This document shows positions 26,458 through 40,093 of a DNA stretch of 64,000 nt, piece by piece. Source of the DNA: Diabrotica undecimpunctata (taxonomy: Eukaryota; Arthropoda; Insecta; Coleoptera; Chrysomelidae). A program made the position numbers and the translations under genes. The first letter of the stretch is position 1. The number at the start of each line of letters is the position of its first letter. The stretch spans positions 75,160,021 to 75,224,020 of the forward strand of contig NC_092807.1 of the NCBI RefSeq assembly GCF_040954645.1, in the 5' to 3' direction. A model generated the notes under the pieces. That model ran no database searches, was not told the origin of the DNA, and worked only from the letters and a program-made list of their open reading frames with translations.

Positions 26458-29400
26458 CAGCAAATACAGACATCCAAGTGGAAATTTTTCTCACGAACCG
26501 TTAGATGTAGGAAAATTCTGAGTATGGCAGAAGAACGAGCGGCCAATTTTATGTTGGAAATGTGGTTTCGCTTGACTCTCTGACCAAAATTGACGCCAAT
26601 ATAGCCGATTAACGAAATTTGATAAAAATCCAAGGGTACCCCCTTGGAAAATTTTTTCCAAATTTTCCAAAAAAAAATTTTGTTTAATATTTTGGTACAT
26701 GCACTTGGTCCAGCTTATTCCAAACATGTGGTTTTTTCTGATCCCTTACCCCCAGTTTTCCGGAAAAGAGGAAAAATCGGATTAAAAAATCTACAGTTTT
26801 TTCGATTTTTCGGAAAAACGGTGCATAATTTTTTGCCACATGTATGGATTTTTTTAATCAGCAAGTCACCCTTAATCGAAATAATTCAAATTTCAAACAA
26901 AATATACACTTTTATTTTTTCGAAATTTTCAGCGAATACATACATACAAGTGGAAATTTTTCTCACGAACCGTTAGATGCAGAAAAATTTTAAGTATGGC
27001 AGAAGAACGAGCGGCCAATTTTATGTAGAAAATGTGTTTTCGCTTGACTCTTGGACCAAAATTGACGCCAATATAGCCGATTAACGAAATTTGATAAAAA
27101 TCCAATGGTCTACAGTTTTTTCGACTTTCCGGCAAAACGGTTCATAATTTCTAGCCACATGTTAATATATTTTTAAACAACAAGTCACCCTTAATCAAAA
27201 TAATTCAAATTTTAAACAAAATATTCACTTTCAATTTTCACGAAATTTTCAGCAAATACAGACATCCAAGTGGAAATTTTTCTCACGAACCGTTAGATGT
27301 AGGAAAATTCTGAGTATGGCAGAAGAACGAGCGGCCAATTTTATGTAGGAAATGTGTTTTCGCTTGACTCTCGGACCAAAATTGACGCCAATATAGCCGA
27401 TTAACTAAATTTGATAAAAATCCAAGGGTACTCCCTTGGAAAAATTTTTCCAAATTTTCCAAAAAAAAAATTTTGTTTAATGTTTTGGTACATGCATTTG
27501 GTAAAGCTAATTCCAAACATGTGGTTTTTTCTGATCCCTTACCCCAGTTTGCCGGAAAAGAGGAAAAATCGGATTAAAAAATCTACAGTTTTTTCGATTT
27601 TTCGGCAAAACGGTGCATAATTTTTTGCCACATGTATGGATTTTTTTAATCAGCAAGTCACCCTTAATCGAAATAATTCAAATTTCAAACAAAATATACA
27701 CTTTTATTTTTCGAAATTTTCAGCGAATACATACATACAAGTGGAAATTTTTCTCACGAACCGTTAGATGTAGAAAAATTTTAAGTATGGCAGAAGAACG
27801 AGCGGCCAATTTTATGTAGAAAATGTGTTTTCGCTTGACTCTCGGACCAAAATTGACGCCAATATAGCCGATTAACGAAATTTGATAAAAATCTAATGGT
27901 CTACAGTTTTTTCGACTTTCCGGCAAAACGGTTCATAATTTCTAGCCACATGTTAATATATTTTTAAACAGCAAGTCACCCTTAATCAAAGTAATTCAAA
28001 TTTCAAACAAAATATTCACTTTTAATTTTCACGAAATTTTCAGCAAATACAGACATCCAAGTGGAAATTTTTCTCACGAACAGTTGGATGTAGGAAAATT
28101 CTGAGTATGGCAGAAGAACGAGCGGCCAATTTTATGTAGGAAATGTGTTTTTGCTTGACTCTCGGACCAAAATTGACGCCAATATAGCCGATTAACGAAA
28201 TTTGATAAAAATCCAATGGTCTACAGTTTTTTCGACTTTCCGGCAAAACGGTTCATAATTTCTAGCCACATGTTAATATATTTTTTAACAGCAAGTCACC
28301 CTTAATCAAAGTAATTCAAATTTCAAACAAAATATTCACTTTTAATTTTCACGAAATTTTCAGCAAATACAGACATCCAAGTGGAAATTTTTCTCACGAA
28401 CAGTTAGATGTAGGAAAATTCTGAGTATGGCAGAAGAACGAGCGGCCAATTTTATGTAGGAAATGTGTTTTTGCTTGACTCTCGGACCAAAATTGACGCC
28501 AATATAGCCGATTAACGAAATTTGATAAAAATCCAATGGTCTACAGTTTTTTCGATTTTCCGGCAAAACGGTTCATAATTTCTAGCCACATGTTAATATA
28601 TTTTTAAACAGCAAGTCACCCTTAATCAAAATAATTCAAATTTTAAACAAAATATTCACTTTTAATTTTCACGAAATTTTCAGCAAATACAGACATCCAA
28701 GTGGAAATTTTTCTCACGGACCGTTAGATGTAGGAAAATTCTGAGTATGGCAGAAGAACGAGCGGCAATTTTATGTAGGAAATGTGTTTTCGCTTGACTC
28801 TCGGACCAAAATTGACGCCAATATAGCCGATTAACTAAATTTGATAAAAATCCAAGGGTACCCCCTTGGAAAAATTTTTCCAAATTTTCCAAAAAAAAAA
28901 ATTTTGTTTAATGTTTTGGTACATGCACTTGGTCCAGCTTATTCCAAACATGTGGTTTTTTCTGATCCCTTACCCCCAGTTTTCCGGAAAAGAGGAAAAA
29001 TCGGATTAAAAAATCTACAGTTTTTTCGATTTTTCGGCAAAACGGTGCATAATTTTTTGCCACATGTATGGATTTTTTTAATCAGCAAGTCACCCTTAAT
29101 CGAAATAATTCAAATTTCAAACAAAATATACACTTTTATTTTTTCGAAATTTTCAGCGAATACATACATACAAGTGGAAATTTTTCTCACGAACCGTTAG
29201 ATGTAGAAAAATTTTAAGTATGGCAGAAGAACGAGCGGCCAATTTTATGTAGAAAATGTGTTTTCGCTTGACTCTCGGACCAAAATTGACGCCAATATAG
29301 CCGATTAACGAAATTTGATAAAAATCCAATGGTCTACAGTTTTTTCGACTTTCCGGCAAAACGGTTCATAATTTCTAGCCACATGTTAATATATTTTTAA

Positions 29401-29793
29401 ACAGCAAGTCACCTTTAATCAAAATAATTCAAATTTTAAACAAAATATTCACTTTTAATTTTCACGAAATTTTCAGCAAATACAGACATCCAAGTGGAAA
29501 TTTTTCTCACGAACAGTTAGATGTAGGAAAATTCTGAGTATGGCAGAAGAACGAGCGGCCAATTTTATGTAGGAAATGTGTTTTTGCTTGACTCTCGGAC
29601 CAAAATTGACGCCAATATAGCCGATTAACGAAATTTGATAAAAATCCAATGGTCTACAGTTTTTTCGATTTTCCGGCAAAACGGTTCATAATTTCTAGCC
29701 ACATGTTAATATATTTTTAAACAGCAAGTCACCCTTAATCAAAATAATTCAAATTTTAAACAAAATATTCACTTTTAATTTTCACGAAATTTT
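26458..29793 (+). repeat. HOR-D 9-mer: Lc S1 Lb' S1 S2 S2 La S1 S2 (3336 bp)
   Basis: Starts are 26458, 26930, 27250, 27721, 28041, 28361, 28681, 29154 and 29474. Markers restricted to HOR-D copies are atgttggaaatgtgg with ctctctgacc in Lc, ttagatgcagaaaaa in the following S1, and gcatttggtaaag with ttaccccag in Lb'. The 28041 unit is an S2/S1 hybrid: it has gtttttgc early but gactttccgg late. Confidence 0.9.
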
Positions 29794-32700
29794 CAGCAAA
29801 TACAGACATCCAAGTGGAAATTTTTCTCACGAACCGTTAGATGTAGGAAAATTCTGAGTATGGCAGAAGAACGAGCGGCCAATTTTATGTTGGAAATGTG
29901 GTTTCGCTTGACTCTCTGACCAAAATTGACGCCAATATAGCCGATTAACGAAATTTGATAAAAATCCAAGGGTACCCCCTTGGAAAATTTTTTCCAAATT
30001 TTCCAAAAAAAAATTTTGTTTAATATTTTGGTACATGCACTTGGTCCAGCTTATTCCAAACATGTGGTTTTTTCTGATCCCTTACCCCCAGTTTTCCGGA
30101 AAAGAGGAAAAATCGGATTAAAAAATCTACAGTTTTTTCGATTTTTCGGAAAAACGGTGCATAATTTTTTGCCACATGTATGGATTTTTTTAATCAGCAA
30201 GTCACCCTTAATCGAAATAATTCAAATTTCAAACAAAATATACACTTTTATTTTTTCGAAATTTCAGCGAATACATACATACAAGTGGAAATTTTTCTCA
30301 CGAACCGTTAGATGCAGAAAAATTTTAAGTATGGCAGAAGAACGAGCGGCCAATTTTATGTAGAAAATGTGTTTTCGCTTGACTCTTGGACCAAAATTGA
30401 CGCCAATATAGCCGATTAACGAAATTTGATAAAAATCCAATGGTCTACAGTTTTTTCGACTTTCCGGCAAAACGGTTCATAATTTCTAGCCACATGTTAT
30501 TATATTTTTAAACAACAAGTCACCCTTAATCAAAATAATTCAAATTTTAAACAAAATATTCACTTTCAATTTTCACGAAATTTTCAGCAAATACAGACAT
30601 CCAAGTGGAAATTTTTCTCACGAACCGTTAGATGTAGGAAAATTCTGAGTATGGCAGAAGAACGAGCGGCCAATTTTATGTAGGAAATGTGTTTTCGCTT
30701 GACTCTCGGACCAAAATTGACGCCAATATAGCCGATTAACTAAATTTGATAAAAATCCAAGGGTACTCCCTTGGAAAAATTTTTCCAAATTTTCCAAAAA
30801 AAAATTTTGTTTAATGTTTTGGTACATGCATTTGGTAAAGCTAATTCCAAACATGTGGTTTTTTCTGATCCCTTACCCCAGTTTGCCGGAAAAGAGGAAA
30901 AATCGGATTAAAAAATCTACAGTTTTTTCGATTTTTCGGCAAAACGGTGCATAATTTTTTGCCACATGTATGGATTTTTTTAATCAGCAAGTCACCCTTA
31001 ATCGAAATAATTCAAATTTCAAACAAAATATACACTTTTATTTTTTCGAAATTTTCAGCGAATACATACATACAAGTGGAAATTTTTCTCACGAACCGTT
31101 AGATGTAGAAAAATTTTAAGTATGGCAGAAGAACGAGCGGCCAATTTTATGTAGAAAATGTGTTTTCGCTTGACTCTCGGACCAAAATTGACGCCAATAT
31201 AGCCGATTAACGAAATTTGATAAAAATCTAATGGTCTACAGTTTTTTCGACTTTCCGGCAAAACGGTTCATAATTTCTAGCCACATGTTAATATATTTTT
31301 AAACAGCAAGTCACCCTTAATCAAAGTAATTCAAATTTCAAACAAAATATTCACTTTTAATTTTCACGAAATTTTCAGCAAATACAGACATCCAAGTGGA
31401 AATTTTTCTCACGAACAGTTAGATGTAGGAAAATTCTGAGTATGGCAGAAGAACGAGCGGCCAATTTTATGTAGGAAATGTGTTTTTGCTTGACTCTCGG
31501 ACCAAAATTGACGCCAATATAGCCGATTAACGAAATTTGATAAAAATCCAATGGTCTACAGTTTTTTCGATTTTCCGGCAAAACGGTTTATAATTTCTAG
31601 CCACATGTTAATATATTTTTAAACAGCAAGTCACCCTTAATCAAAATAATTCAAATTTTAAACAAAATATTCACTTTTAATTTTCACGAAATTTTCAGCA
31701 AATACAGACATCCAAGTGGAAATTTTTCTCACGAACCGTTAGATGTAGGAAAATTCTGAGTATGGCAGAAGAACGAGCGGCAACTTTATGTAGGAAATGT
31801 GTTTTCGCTTGAACCTCGGACCAAAATTGACGCCAATATAGCCGATTAACTAAATTTGATAAAAATCCAAGGGTACCCCCTTGGAAAAATTTTTCCAAAT
31901 TTTCCAAAAAAAAAAATTTTGTTTAATGTTTTGGTACATGCACTTGGTCCAGCTTATTCCAAACATGTGGTTTTTTCTGATCCCTTACCCGCAGTTTGCC
32001 GGAAAAGAGGAAAAATCGGATTAAAAAATCTACAGTTTTTTCGATTTTTCGGCAAAACGGTGCATAATTTTTAGCCACATGTATGGATTTTTTTAATCAG
32101 CAAGTCGCCCTTAATCGAAATAATGCAAATTTCAAACAAACTATACACTTTTAATTTTTTCGAAATTTTCAGCGAATACATACATCCAAGTGGAAATTTT
32201 TCTCACGAACCGTTAGATGTAGGAAAATTTTGAGTATGGCAGAAGAACGAGCGGCCAATTTTATGTAGGAAATGTGTTTTCGCGTGACTTTCGGACCAAA
32301 ATTGACGCCAATATAGCCGATTAACGAAATTTGATAAAAATCCAACGGTCTACAGTTTTTTCGATTTTCCGGCAAAACGGTTCATAATTTCTAGCCACAT
32401 GTTAATATATTTTTAAACAGCAAGTCACCCCTAATTAAAATAATTTAAATTTCGAACAAAATATTCACTTTTAATTTTCACGAAATTTTCAGCAAATACA
32501 GACATCCAAGTGGAAATTTTTCTCACGAACCGTTAGATGTAGGAAAATTCTAAGTATGGCAGAAGAACGAGCGGCCAATTTTATGTAGGAAATGTGTTTT
32601 CGCTTGACTCTCGGACCAAAATTGACGCCAATATAGCCGATTAACGAAATTTGATAAAAATCCAATGGTCTACAGTTTTTTCGATTTTCCGGCAAAACGG

Positions 32701-32809
32701 TTCATAATTTCTAGCCACATGTTAATATATTTTTAAACAGCAAGTCACCCTTAATCAAAATGATTTAAATTTTAAACAAAATATTCACTTTTAATTTTCA
32801 CGAAATTTT
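29794..32809 (+). repeat. HOR-D 8-mer: Lc S1 Lb' S1 S2 La S3 S4
   Basis: Starts are 29794, 30265, 30585, 31056, 31376, 31696, 32170 and 32490. The first five units repeat the 9-mer without its extra S2 hybrid. After La the order changes to S3 S4, as in HOR-F. The La here has caactttatg and gcttgaacctcgg, marks found again only in the block copy at 41995. Confidence 0.88.
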
Positions 32810-35500
32810 CAGCAAATACAGACATCCAAGTGGAAATTTTTCTCACGAACCGTTAGATGTAGGAAAATTCTGAGTATGGCAGAAGAACGAGCGGCCAATT
32901 TTATGTAGGAAATGTATTTTCGCTTGACTCTCGGACCAAAATTGACGCCAATATAGCCGATTAACTAAATTTGATAAAAATCCAAGGGTACTCCCTTGGA
33001 AAAATTTTTCCAAATTTTCCAAAAAAAAAATTTTGTTTAATGTTTTGGTACATGCACTTGGTAAAGCTAATTCCAAACATGTGGTTTTTTCTGATCCCTT
33101 ACCCCCAGTTTGCCGGAAAAGAGTAAAAATCGGATTAAAAAATCTACAGTTTTTTCGATTTTTCGGCAAAACGGTGCATAATTTTTTGCGACATGTATGG
33201 ATTTTTTTAATCAGCAAGTCACCCTTAAACGAAATAATTCAAATTTCAAACAAAATATTCACTTTTAATTTTCACGAAATTTTCAGCAAATACAGACATC
33301 CAAGTGGAAATTTTTCTCACTAACCGTTAGATGTAGGAAAATTCTGAGTATGGCAGAAGAACGAGCGGCGAATTTTATGTAGGAAATGTGGTTTCGCTTG
33401 ACTCTCGGACCAAAATTGACGCCAATATAGCCGATTAACTAAATTTGATAAAAATCCAAGGGTACCCCCTTGGAAAAATTTTTCCAAATTTTCCAAAAAA
33501 AAATTTTGTTTAATATTTTGGTACATGCACTTGGTCCAGCTTATTCCAAACATGTGGTTTTTTCTGATCCCTTACCCCAGTTTTCCGGAAAAGAGGAAAA
33601 ATCTGATTAAAAAATCTACATTTTTTTCGATTTTTCGGCAAAACAATGCATAATTTTTTGCCACATGTATGGATTTTTTTAATCAGCAAGTCACCCTTAA
33701 TCGAAATAATTCAATTTCAAACAAAATATACACTTTTATTTTTTCGAAATTTTCAGCGAATACATACATACAAGTGGAAATTTTTCTCACGAACCGTTAG
33801 ATGTAGAAAAATTTTAAGTATGGCAGAAGAACGAGCGGCCAATTTTATGTAGAAAATGTGTTTTCGCTTGACTCTCGGACCAAAATTGACGCCAATATAG
33901 CCGATTAACGAAATTTGATAAAATCCAATGGTCTACAGTTTTTTCGACTTTCGGCAAAACGGTTCATAATTTCTAGCCACATGTTAATATATTTTTAAAC
34001 AGCAAGTCACCCTTAATCAAAGTAATTCAAATTTCAAACAAAATATTCACTTTTAATTTTCACGAAATTTTCAGCAAATACAGACATCCAAGTGGAAATT
34101 TTTCTCACGAACAGTTAGATGTAGGAAAAATTCTGAGTATGGCAGAAGAACGAGCGGCCAATTTTATGTAGGAAATGTGTTTTTGCTTGACTCTCGGACC
34201 AAAATTGACGCCAATATAGCCGATTAACGAAATTTGATAAAAATCCAATGGTCTACAGTTTTTTCGATTTTCCGGCAAAACGGTTCATAATTCTAGCCAC
34301 ATGTTAATATATTTTTAAACAGCAAGTCACCCTTAATCAAAATAATTCAAATTTTAAACAAAATATTCACTTTTAATTTTCACGAAATTTTCAGCAAATA
34401 CAGACATCCAAGTGGAAATTTTTCTCACGGACCGTTAGATGTAGGAAAATTCTGAGTATGGCAGAAGAACGAGCGGCAATTTTATGTAGGAAATGTGTTT
34501 TCGCTTGACTCTCGGACCAAAATTGACGCCAATATAGCCGATTAACTAAATTTGATAAAAATCCAAGGGTACCCCCTTGGAAAAATTTTTCCAAATTTTC
34601 CAAAAAAAAAATTTTGTTAATGTTTTGGTACATGCACTTGGTCCAGCTTATTCCAAACATGTGGTTTTTTCTGATCCCTTACCCCCAGTTTTCCGGAAAA
34701 GAGGAAAAATCGGATTAAAAAATCTACAGTTTTTTCGATTTTTCGGCAAAACGGTGCATAATTTTTTGCCACATGTATGGATTTTTTAATCAGCAAGTCA
34801 CCCTTAATCGAAATAATTCAAATTTCAAACAAAATATACACTTTATTTTTTCGAAATTTTCAGCGAATACATACATACAAGTGGAAATTTTTCTCACGAA
34901 CCGTTAGATGTAGAAAAATTTTAAGTATGGCAGAAGAACGAGCGGCCAATTTTATGTAGAAAATGTGTTTTCGCTTGACTCTCGGACCAAAATTGACGCC
35001 AATATAGCCGATTAACGAAATTTGATAAAAATCCAATGGTCTACAGTTTTTTCGACTTTCCGGCAAAACGGTTCATAATTTCTGGCCACATGTTAATATA
35101 TTTTTAAACAGCAAGTCACCCTTAATCAAAATAATTCAAATTTTAAACAAAATATTCACTTTTAATTTTCACGAAATTTTCAGCAAATACAGACATCCAA
35201 GTGGAAATTTTTCTCACGAACCGTTAGATGTAGGAAAATTCTAAGTACGGCAGAAGAACGAGCGGCCAATTTTATGTAGGAAATGTGTTTTCGCTTGACT
35301 CTCGGACCAAAATTGACGCCAATATAGCCGATTAACGAAATTTGATAAAAATCCAATGGTCTACAGTTTTTTCGATTTTCCGGCAAAACGGTTCATAATT
35401 TCTAGCCACATGTTAATATATTTTTAAACAGCAAGTCACCCTTAATCAAAATGATTTAAATTTTAAACAAAATATTCACTTTTAATTTTCACGAAATTTT
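32810..35500 (+). repeat. HOR-C copy 4: Lb Lc S1 S2 La S1 S4 (2691 bp)
   Basis: Starts are 32810, 33284, 33754, 34072, 34392, 34861 and 35181. Unit order and markers (gcggcgaattt, aaaatctgatt, caaaacaatgcataa) are those of copies 1-3, although 6.3 kb of HOR-D separates them. The copy carries at least eight 1-base indels, nearly all in homopolymers. Confidence 0.9.
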
Positions 35501-36764
35501 CAGCAAATACAGACATCCAAGTGGAAATTTTTCTCACGAACCGTTAGATGTAGGAAAATTCTGAGTATGGCAGAAGAACGAGCGGCCAATTTTATGTAGG
35601 AAATGTATTTTCGCTTGACTCTCGGACCAAATTGACGCCAATATAGCCGATTAACTAAATTTGATAAAAATCCAAGGGTACTCCCTTGGAAAAATTTTTC
35701 CAAATTTTCCAAAAAAAAAATTTTGTTTAATGTTTTGGTACATGCACTTGGTAAAGCTAATTCCAAACATGTGGTTTTTCTGATCCCTTACCCCAGTTTG
35801 CCGGAAAAGAGGAAAAATCGGATTAAAAAATCTACAGTTTTTTCGATTTTTCGGCAAAACGGTGCATAATTTTTTGCGACATGTATGGATTTTTTTAATC
35901 AGCAAGTCACCCTTAAACGAAATAATTCAAATTTCAAACAAAATATTCACTTTTAATTTTCACGAAATTTTCAGCAAATACAGACATCCAAGTGGAAATT
36001 TTTCTCACTAACCGTTAGATGTAGGAAAATTCTGAGTATGGCAGAAGAACGAGCGGCGAATTTTATGTAGGAAATGTGGTTTCGCTTGACTCTCGGACCA
36101 AAATTGACGCCAATATAGCCGATTAACTAAATTTGATAAAAATCCAAGGGTACCCCCTTGGAAAAATTTTTCCAAATTTTCCAAAAAAAAATTTTGTTTA
36201 ATATTTTGGTACATGCACTTGGTCCAGCTTATTCCAAACATGTGGTTTTTTCTGATCCCTTACCCCCAGTTTTCCGGAAAAGAGGAAAAATCTGATTAAA
36301 AAATCTACAGTTTTTTCGATTTTTTCGGCAAAACAATGCATAATTTTTTGCCACATGTATGGATTTTTTTAATCAGCAAGTCACCCTTAATCAAACTAAT
36401 TCAAATTTTAACAAAATATTCACTTTTAATTTTCACGAAATTTTCAGCAAATACAGACATCCAAGTGGAAATTTTTCTCACGAACAGTTAGATGTAGGAA
36501 AATTCTGAGTATGGCAGAAGAACGAGCGGCCAATTTTATGTAGGAAATGTGTTTTTGCTTGACTCTCGGACCAAAATTGACGCCAATATAGCCGATTAAC
36601 GAAATTTGATAAAAATCCAATGGTCTACAGTTTTTTCGATTTTCCGGCAAAACGGTTCATAATTTCTAGCCACATGTTAATATATTTTTAAACAGCAAGT
36701 CACCCTTAATCAAAATAATTCAAATTTTAAACAAAATATTCACTTTTAATTTTCACGAAATTTT
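35501..36764 (+). repeat. Truncated HOR-C copy joined to an S2 monomer
   Basis: Starts are 35501 (Lb), 35972 (Lc) and 36445 (S2). The 35972 unit is Lc through cagcaagtcaccctta but then continues as S1-type sequence (atcaaactaattcaaatttt), giving a junction near 36390 that skips an S1 unit. Downstream sequence matches that following about 26083. Confidence 0.82.
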
Positions 36765-39700
36765 CAGCAAATACAGACATCCAAGTGGAAATTTTTCTCA
36801 CGAACCGTTAGATGTAGGAAAATTCTGAGTATGGCAGAAGAACGAGCGGCCAATTTTATGTTGGAAATGTGGTTTCGCTTGACTCTCTGACCAAAATTGA
36901 CGCCAATATAGCCGATTAACGAAATTTGATAAAAATCCAAGGGTACCCCCTTGGAAAATTTTTTCCAAATTTTCCAAAAAAAAATTTTGTTTAATATTTT
37001 GGTACATGCACTTGGTCCAGCTTATTCCAAACATGTGGTTTTTTCTGATCCCTTACCCCCAGTTTTCCGGAAAAGAGGAAAAATCGGATTAAAAAATCTA
37101 CAGTTTTTTCGATTTTCGGAAAAACGGTGCATAATTTTTTGCCACATGTATGGATTTTTTTAATCAGCAAGTCACCCTTAATCGAAATAATTCAAATTTC
37201 AAACAAAATATACACTTTTATTTTTTCGAAATTTTCAGCGAATACATACATACAAGTGGAAATTTTTCTCACGAACCGTTAGATGCAGAAAAATTTTAAG
37301 TATGGCAGAAGAACGAGCGGCCAATTTTATGTAGAAAATGTGTTTTCGCTTGACTCTTGGACCAAAATTGACGCCAATATAGCCGATTAACGAAATTTGA
37401 TAAAAATCCAATGGTCTACAGTTTTTTCGACTTTCCGGCAAAACGGTTCATAATTTCTAGCCACATGTTAATATATTTTTAAACAACAAGTCACCCTTAA
37501 TCAAAATAATTCAAATTTTAAACAAAATATTCACTTTCAATTTTCACGAATTTTCAGCAAATACAGACATCCAAGTGGAAATTTTTCTCACGAACCGTTA
37601 GATGTAGGAAAATTCTGAGTATGGCAGAAGAACGAGCGGCCAATTTTATGTAGGAAATGTGTTTTCGCTTGACTCTCGGACCAAAATTGACGCAATATAG
37701 CCGATTAACTAAATTTGATAAAAATCCAAGGGTACTCCCTTGGAAAAATTTTTCCAAATTTTCCAAAAAAAAATTTTGTTTAATGTTTTGGTACATGCAT
37801 TTGGTAAAGCTAATTCCAAACATGTGGTTTTTTCTGATCCCTTACCCCAGTTTGCCGGAAAAGAGGAAAAATCGGATTAAAAAATCTACAGTTTTTTCGA
37901 TTTTTCGGCAAAACGGTGCATAATTTTTTGCCACATGTATGGATTTTTTTAATCAGCAAGTCACCCTTAATCGAAATAATTCAAATTTCAAACAAAATAT
38001 ACACTTTTATTTTTTCGAAATTTTCAGCGAATACATACATACAAGTGGAAATTTTTCTCACGAACCGTTAGATGTAGAAAAATTTTAAGTATGGCAGAAG
38101 AACGAGCGGCCAATTTTATGTAGAAAATGTGTTTTCGCTTGACTCTCGGACCAAAATTGACGCCAATATAGCCGATTAACGAAATTTGATAAAAATCTAA
38201 TGGTCTACAGTTTTTTCGACTTTCCGGCAAAACGGTTCATAATTTCTAGCCACATGTTAATATATTTTTAAACAGCAAGTCACCCTTAATCAAAGTAATT
38301 CAAATTTCAAACAAAATATTCACTTTTAATTTTCACGAAATTTTCAGCAAATACAGACATCCAAGTGGAAATTTTTCTCACGAACAGTTAGATGTAGGAA
38401 AATTCTGAGTATGGCAGAAGAACGAGCGGCCAATTTTATGTAGGAAATGTGTTTTTGCTTGACTCTCGGACCAAAATTGACGCCAATATAGCCGATTAAC
38501 GAAATTTGATAAAAATCCAATGGTCTACAGTTTTTCGACTTTCCGGCAAAACGGTTCATAATTTCTAGCCACATGTTAATATATTTTTAAACAGCAAGTC
38601 ACCCTTAATCAAAGTAATTCAAATTTCAAACAAAATATTCACTTTTAATTTTCACGAAATTTTCAGCAAATACAGACATCCAAGTGGAAATTTTTCTCAC
38701 GAACAGTTAGATGTAGGAAAATTCTGAGTATGCAGAAGAACGAGCGGCCAATTTTATGTAGGAAATGTGTTTTTGCTTGACTCTCGGACCAAAATTGACG
38801 CCAATATAGCCGATTAACGAAATTTGATAAAAATCCAATGGTCTACAGTTTTTTCGATTTTCCGGCAAAACGGTTCATAATTTCTAGCCACATGTTAATA
38901 TATTTTTAAACAGCAAGTCACCCTTAATCAAAATAATTCAAATTTTAAACAAAATATTCACTTTTAATTTTCACGAAATTTTCAGCAAATACAGACATCC
39001 AAGTGGAAATTTTTCTCACGGACCGTTAGATGTAGGAAAATTCTGAGTATGGCAGAAGAACGAGCGGCAATTTTATGTAGGAAATGTGTTTTCGCTTGAC
39101 TCTCGGACCAAAATTGACGCCAATATAGCCGATTAACTAAATTTGATAAAAATCCAAGGGTACCCCCTTGGAAAAATTTTTCCAAATTTTCCAAAAAAAA
39201 AAATTTTGTTTAATGTTTTGGTACATGCACTTGGTCCAGCTTATTCCAAACATGTGGTTTTTTCTGATCCCTTACCCCAGTTTTCCGGAAAAGAGGAAAA
39301 ATCGGATTAAAAAATCTACAGTTTTTTCGATTTTCGGCAAAACGGTGCATAATTTTTTGCCACATGTATGGATTTTTTTAATCAGCAAGTCACCCTTAAT
39401 CGAAATAATTCAAATTTCAAACAAAATATACACTTTTATTTTTTCGAAATTTTCAGCGAATACATACATACAAGTGGAAATTTTTCTCACGAACCGTTAG
39501 ATGTAGAAAAATTTTAAGTATGGCAGAAGAACGAGCGGCCAATTTTATGTAGAAAATGTGTTTTCGCTTGACTCTCGGACCAAAATTGACGCCAATATAG
39601 CCGATTAACGAAATTTGATAAAAATCCAATGGTCTACAGTTTTTTCGACTTTCCGGCAAAACGGTTCATAATTTCTAGCCACATGTTAATATATTTTTAA

Positions 39701-40093
39701 ACAGCAAGTCACCTTTAATCAAAATAATTCAAATTTTAAACAAAATATTCACTTTTAATTTTCACGAAATTTTCAGCAAATACAGACATCCAAGTGGAAA
39801 TTTTTCTCACGAACAGTTAGATGTAGGAAAATTCTGAGTATGGCAGAAGAACGAGCGGCCAATTTTATGTAGGAAATGTGTTTTTGCTTGACTCTCGGAC
39901 CAAAATTGACGCCAATATAGCCGATTAACGAAATTTGATAAAAATCCAATGGTCTACAGTTTTTTCGATTTTCCGGCAAAACGGTTCATAATTTCTAGCC
40001 ACATGTTAATATATTTTTAAACAGCAAGTCACCCTTAATCAAAATAATTCAAATTTTAAACAAAATATTCACTTTTAATTTTCACGAAATTTT
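36765..40093 (+). repeat. Second HOR-D 9-mer: Lc S1 Lb' S1 S2 S2 La S1 S2 (3329 bp)
   Basis: Starts are 36765, 37236, 37555, 38025, 38345, 38664, 38983, 39454 and 39774. Unit order, hybrid S2 (38345) and private markers equal those of 26458-29793. Differences are mainly 1-base losses, such as cgattttcgg near 37110, cacgaattttcag near 37547, gtatgcagaag near 38730 and cgattttcggc near 39330. Confidence 0.92.
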
